NCBI GenBank assembly: GCA_009702845.1
Contig: WLHG01000057.1
Location: forward strand, 1-6,704
Length of the DNA stretch: 6,704 bases
Reading direction: 5' to 3'
Source of the DNA: Actinomycetota bacterium
Lineage (GTDB): Bacteria > Actinomycetota > Actinomycetes > Nanopelagicales > Nanopelagicaceae
Shown: in pieces, positions 5,823 through 6,704 of the stretch
How the letters are laid out: the number at the start of each line of letters is the position of its first letter
Numbering within the stretch: position 1 is the first letter of the stretch
Position numbers and translations under genes: made by a program
Notes under the pieces: model-generated
What the model was told of the DNA's origin: nothing
Databases searched by the model: none
Seen by the model: the letters and a program-made list of their open reading frames with translations, nothing else

Positions 5823-6643
5823 TGTTAGAGATCAATAATCTTCGCATCAGTATTGCTGGCAGAACCCTTGTAAAGATTGATCATCTCACCGCTTCACCCG
5901 GCGAGCGATTAGGTCTTGTTGGCGAATCCGGATCGGGAAAGACTTTGACTGTGCTGAGTATTCTCGGCCTACTCCCATCAATGATGGATGTGGAAGGTTC
6001 GATTATTTTTGCCGGACAAGAGCTTCTTGGCAAGCCCGAAGATGAACTTGCCACGATCCGTGGTCGTGATATTGCGATGGTCTTTCAAGATCCAAGTCGA
6101 TCACTCAACCCCACGATGAAGGTCGGACGCCAAATAGGAGAGACTCTTCATCTGCATACGAAGTTATCGAAATCCGAGATTGCGCAAAAAACCCTTGAAC
6201 TCATGCATAGCGTCCAACTTCAAGATCCAGAGAAGCTTGTTTCGCGTTACCCGCATGAATTATCTGGAGGGCAACAGCAGCGAGTTATGATTGCCGCAGC
6301 AATTGCATGTCAGCCGAAGTTATTGATTGCCGACGAACCCACCACCGCACTTGACGTTACGGTTCAGCAGGGAGTTCTTAAATTGCTTTTGAAGCTCAGT
6401 CGCGAGAGCGATATGGCTATGATTTTCGTTAGTCATAACCTCGGAGTAGTTCAGGCAGTAAGTGAGCGAATCGCGGTAATGCATGATGGTGAAATCGTTG
6501 AGCTTGGTCTAACTACTCAAATCCTTGATTCCCCTGGTGCTGCGTACACGAAAGAGCTCATTGGTGCCAACCCCAGCATCCCAGATGCCCAAGAGTTACG
6601 TCGTTTATTGGGTACCCGTTTCCCAACTGGTAAAGGAGTTTAG
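5822..6643 (+). CDS. ABC importer ATPase, OppD/DppD type, short C-terminus
   Basis: A 273-residue cytoplasmic ATPase that powers the importer. All nucleotide-binding motifs are intact: Walker A GESGSGKT (34-41), Q-loop Gln89 in VFQDP, signature LSGGQ (147-151), Walker B LLIADE (167-172), D-loop ALD (176-178) and switch His205 in VSHN. The family-specific stretch after the Q-loop, SRSLNPTMKVGRQIGE (92-107), places it in the peptide/nickel (Opp/Dpp/Nik) group. OppD/DppD proteins usually reach about 320-330 residues, with a C-terminal oligo_HPY segment and, in several, a cysteine cluster binding 4Fe-4S. Here only AYTKELIGANP and some 20 more residues remain, and the single Cys is at 163, so that segment is mostly absent, as in NikD-length proteins. 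The start at 5822 is 1-base overlapped with the permease stop, with AAGGGG (5809-5814) upstream. Confidence 0.94.
   Translation: MLEINNLRISIAGRTLVKIDHLTASPGERLGLVGESGSGKTLTVLSILGLLPSMMDVEGSIIFAGQELLGKPEDELATIRGRDIAMVFQDPSRSLNPTMKVGRQIGETLHLHTKLSKSEIAQKTLELMHSVQLQDPEKLVSRYPHELSGGQQQRVMIAAAIACQPKLLIADEPTTALDVTVQQGVLKLLLKLSRESDMAMIFVSHNLGVVQAVSERIAVMHDGEIVELGLTTQILDSPGAAYTKELIGANPSIPDAQELRRLLGTRFPTGKGV
6633..6638 (+). promoter_or_regulatory. Ribosome binding site of the second ATPase
   Basis: AAGGAG, embedded in the last codons of the first ATPase gene, lies six bases before the GTG at 6645-6647. It fixes that GTG as the start of a gene otherwise seen for only 20 codons. Confidence 0.8.
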
Positions 6644-6644
6644 A

Positions 6645-6704
6645 GTGCCTCTTGTCAGCGCCACTAACCTTAAGTTTCGATACGCAACATCGGGGCCATG
6701 GACA
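6645..6704 (+). CDS. Second ABC importer ATPase, OppF/DppF type (N-terminal 20 codons, partial)
   Basis: A GTG start one base after the preceding stop opens a frame that runs off the window end. The 20 visible residues begin MPLVSATNLKFRY, matching the first beta strand of ABC ATPases (hydrophobic-x-x-x-x-L-x-h-x-Y/F). Opp/Dpp operons normally carry two ATPases in this order, and the first is upstream, so an OppF/DppF-like partner is the natural reading. Walker A and everything later lies outside the window. Identification rests mostly on context and the correctly placed AAGGAG. Confidence 0.75.
   Translation, partial: MPLVSATNLKFRYATSGPWT

Noticed and set aside
1..6704. tRNA, rRNA, CRISPR array, insertion sequence, prophage or defence genes.
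   Set aside because: No cloverleaf, spaced repeat array, transposase, terminal inverted repeat or target duplication was seen. Almost all DNA is accounted for by metabolic and transport genes plus two regulatory gaps.

Overview
The window looks like an ordinary bacterial carbohydrate or peptide uptake and oxidation locus. By eye the base composition is close to 50% GC. Ribosome binding sites are strong (AAGGAG type), gene junctions are tight (ATGA, TGATG), and ATG and GTG starts are mixed. The binding protein has a long Ala/Ser/Thr-rich signal peptide. My best guess is a moderate-GC, streamlined actinobacterium (freshwater acI/Nanopelagicales-like). This is a low-confidence impression, because nothing in the window is a taxonomic marker.

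Left part (1-2097): three NAD(P)-dependent oxidoreductase genes. The window opens in the last 40 codons of a short-chain dehydrogenase/reductase (SDR, + strand, stop at 121-123). Facing it on the minus strand is an aldo/keto reductase (155-1162), and diverging from that is a complete second SDR (1348-2097). The 185-bp region between the two divergent genes is the likely shared control region. It holds a small inverted repeat and a 10-bp motif (CGGAATATTT, minus strand) that recurs upstream of the transporter genes.

Middle (2098-2356): a 259-bp non-coding regulatory stretch. In order it holds a hairpin just after the SDR stop, a cluster of GGAAT-type direct repeats, a plausible sigma70-type promoter (TTGAAC-17-TATTGT), an 11-bp perfect inverted repeat that starts inside the -10 box, and a second, shorter palindrome in the 5' leader.

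Right part (2357-6704): an Opp/Dpp-type ABC importer in the usual order: family-5 solute-binding protein, OppB-like permease, OppC-like permease, a first ATPase, and the first 20 codons of a second ATPase cut by the window end. A strong GC-rich hairpin, preceded by a 14-bp tandem repeat, separates the binding protein gene from the membrane and ATPase genes. It probably lets the binding protein be made in excess. The remaining genes overlap or nearly touch and are surely one transcript.

How they may work together (inference): the importer brings in a small oligomeric or glycosidic substrate, and the adjacent SDRs and aldo/keto reductase interconvert hydroxyl and carbonyl groups on the imported sugar, polyol or derivative. 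Family-5 importers carry sugars and opines as well as peptides, and no peptidase gene is present here, so the oxidoreductases favour a non-peptide substrate. I see no defence system, mobile element, CRISPR array or RNA gene. The most interesting signals are in the intergenic regulatory DNA.
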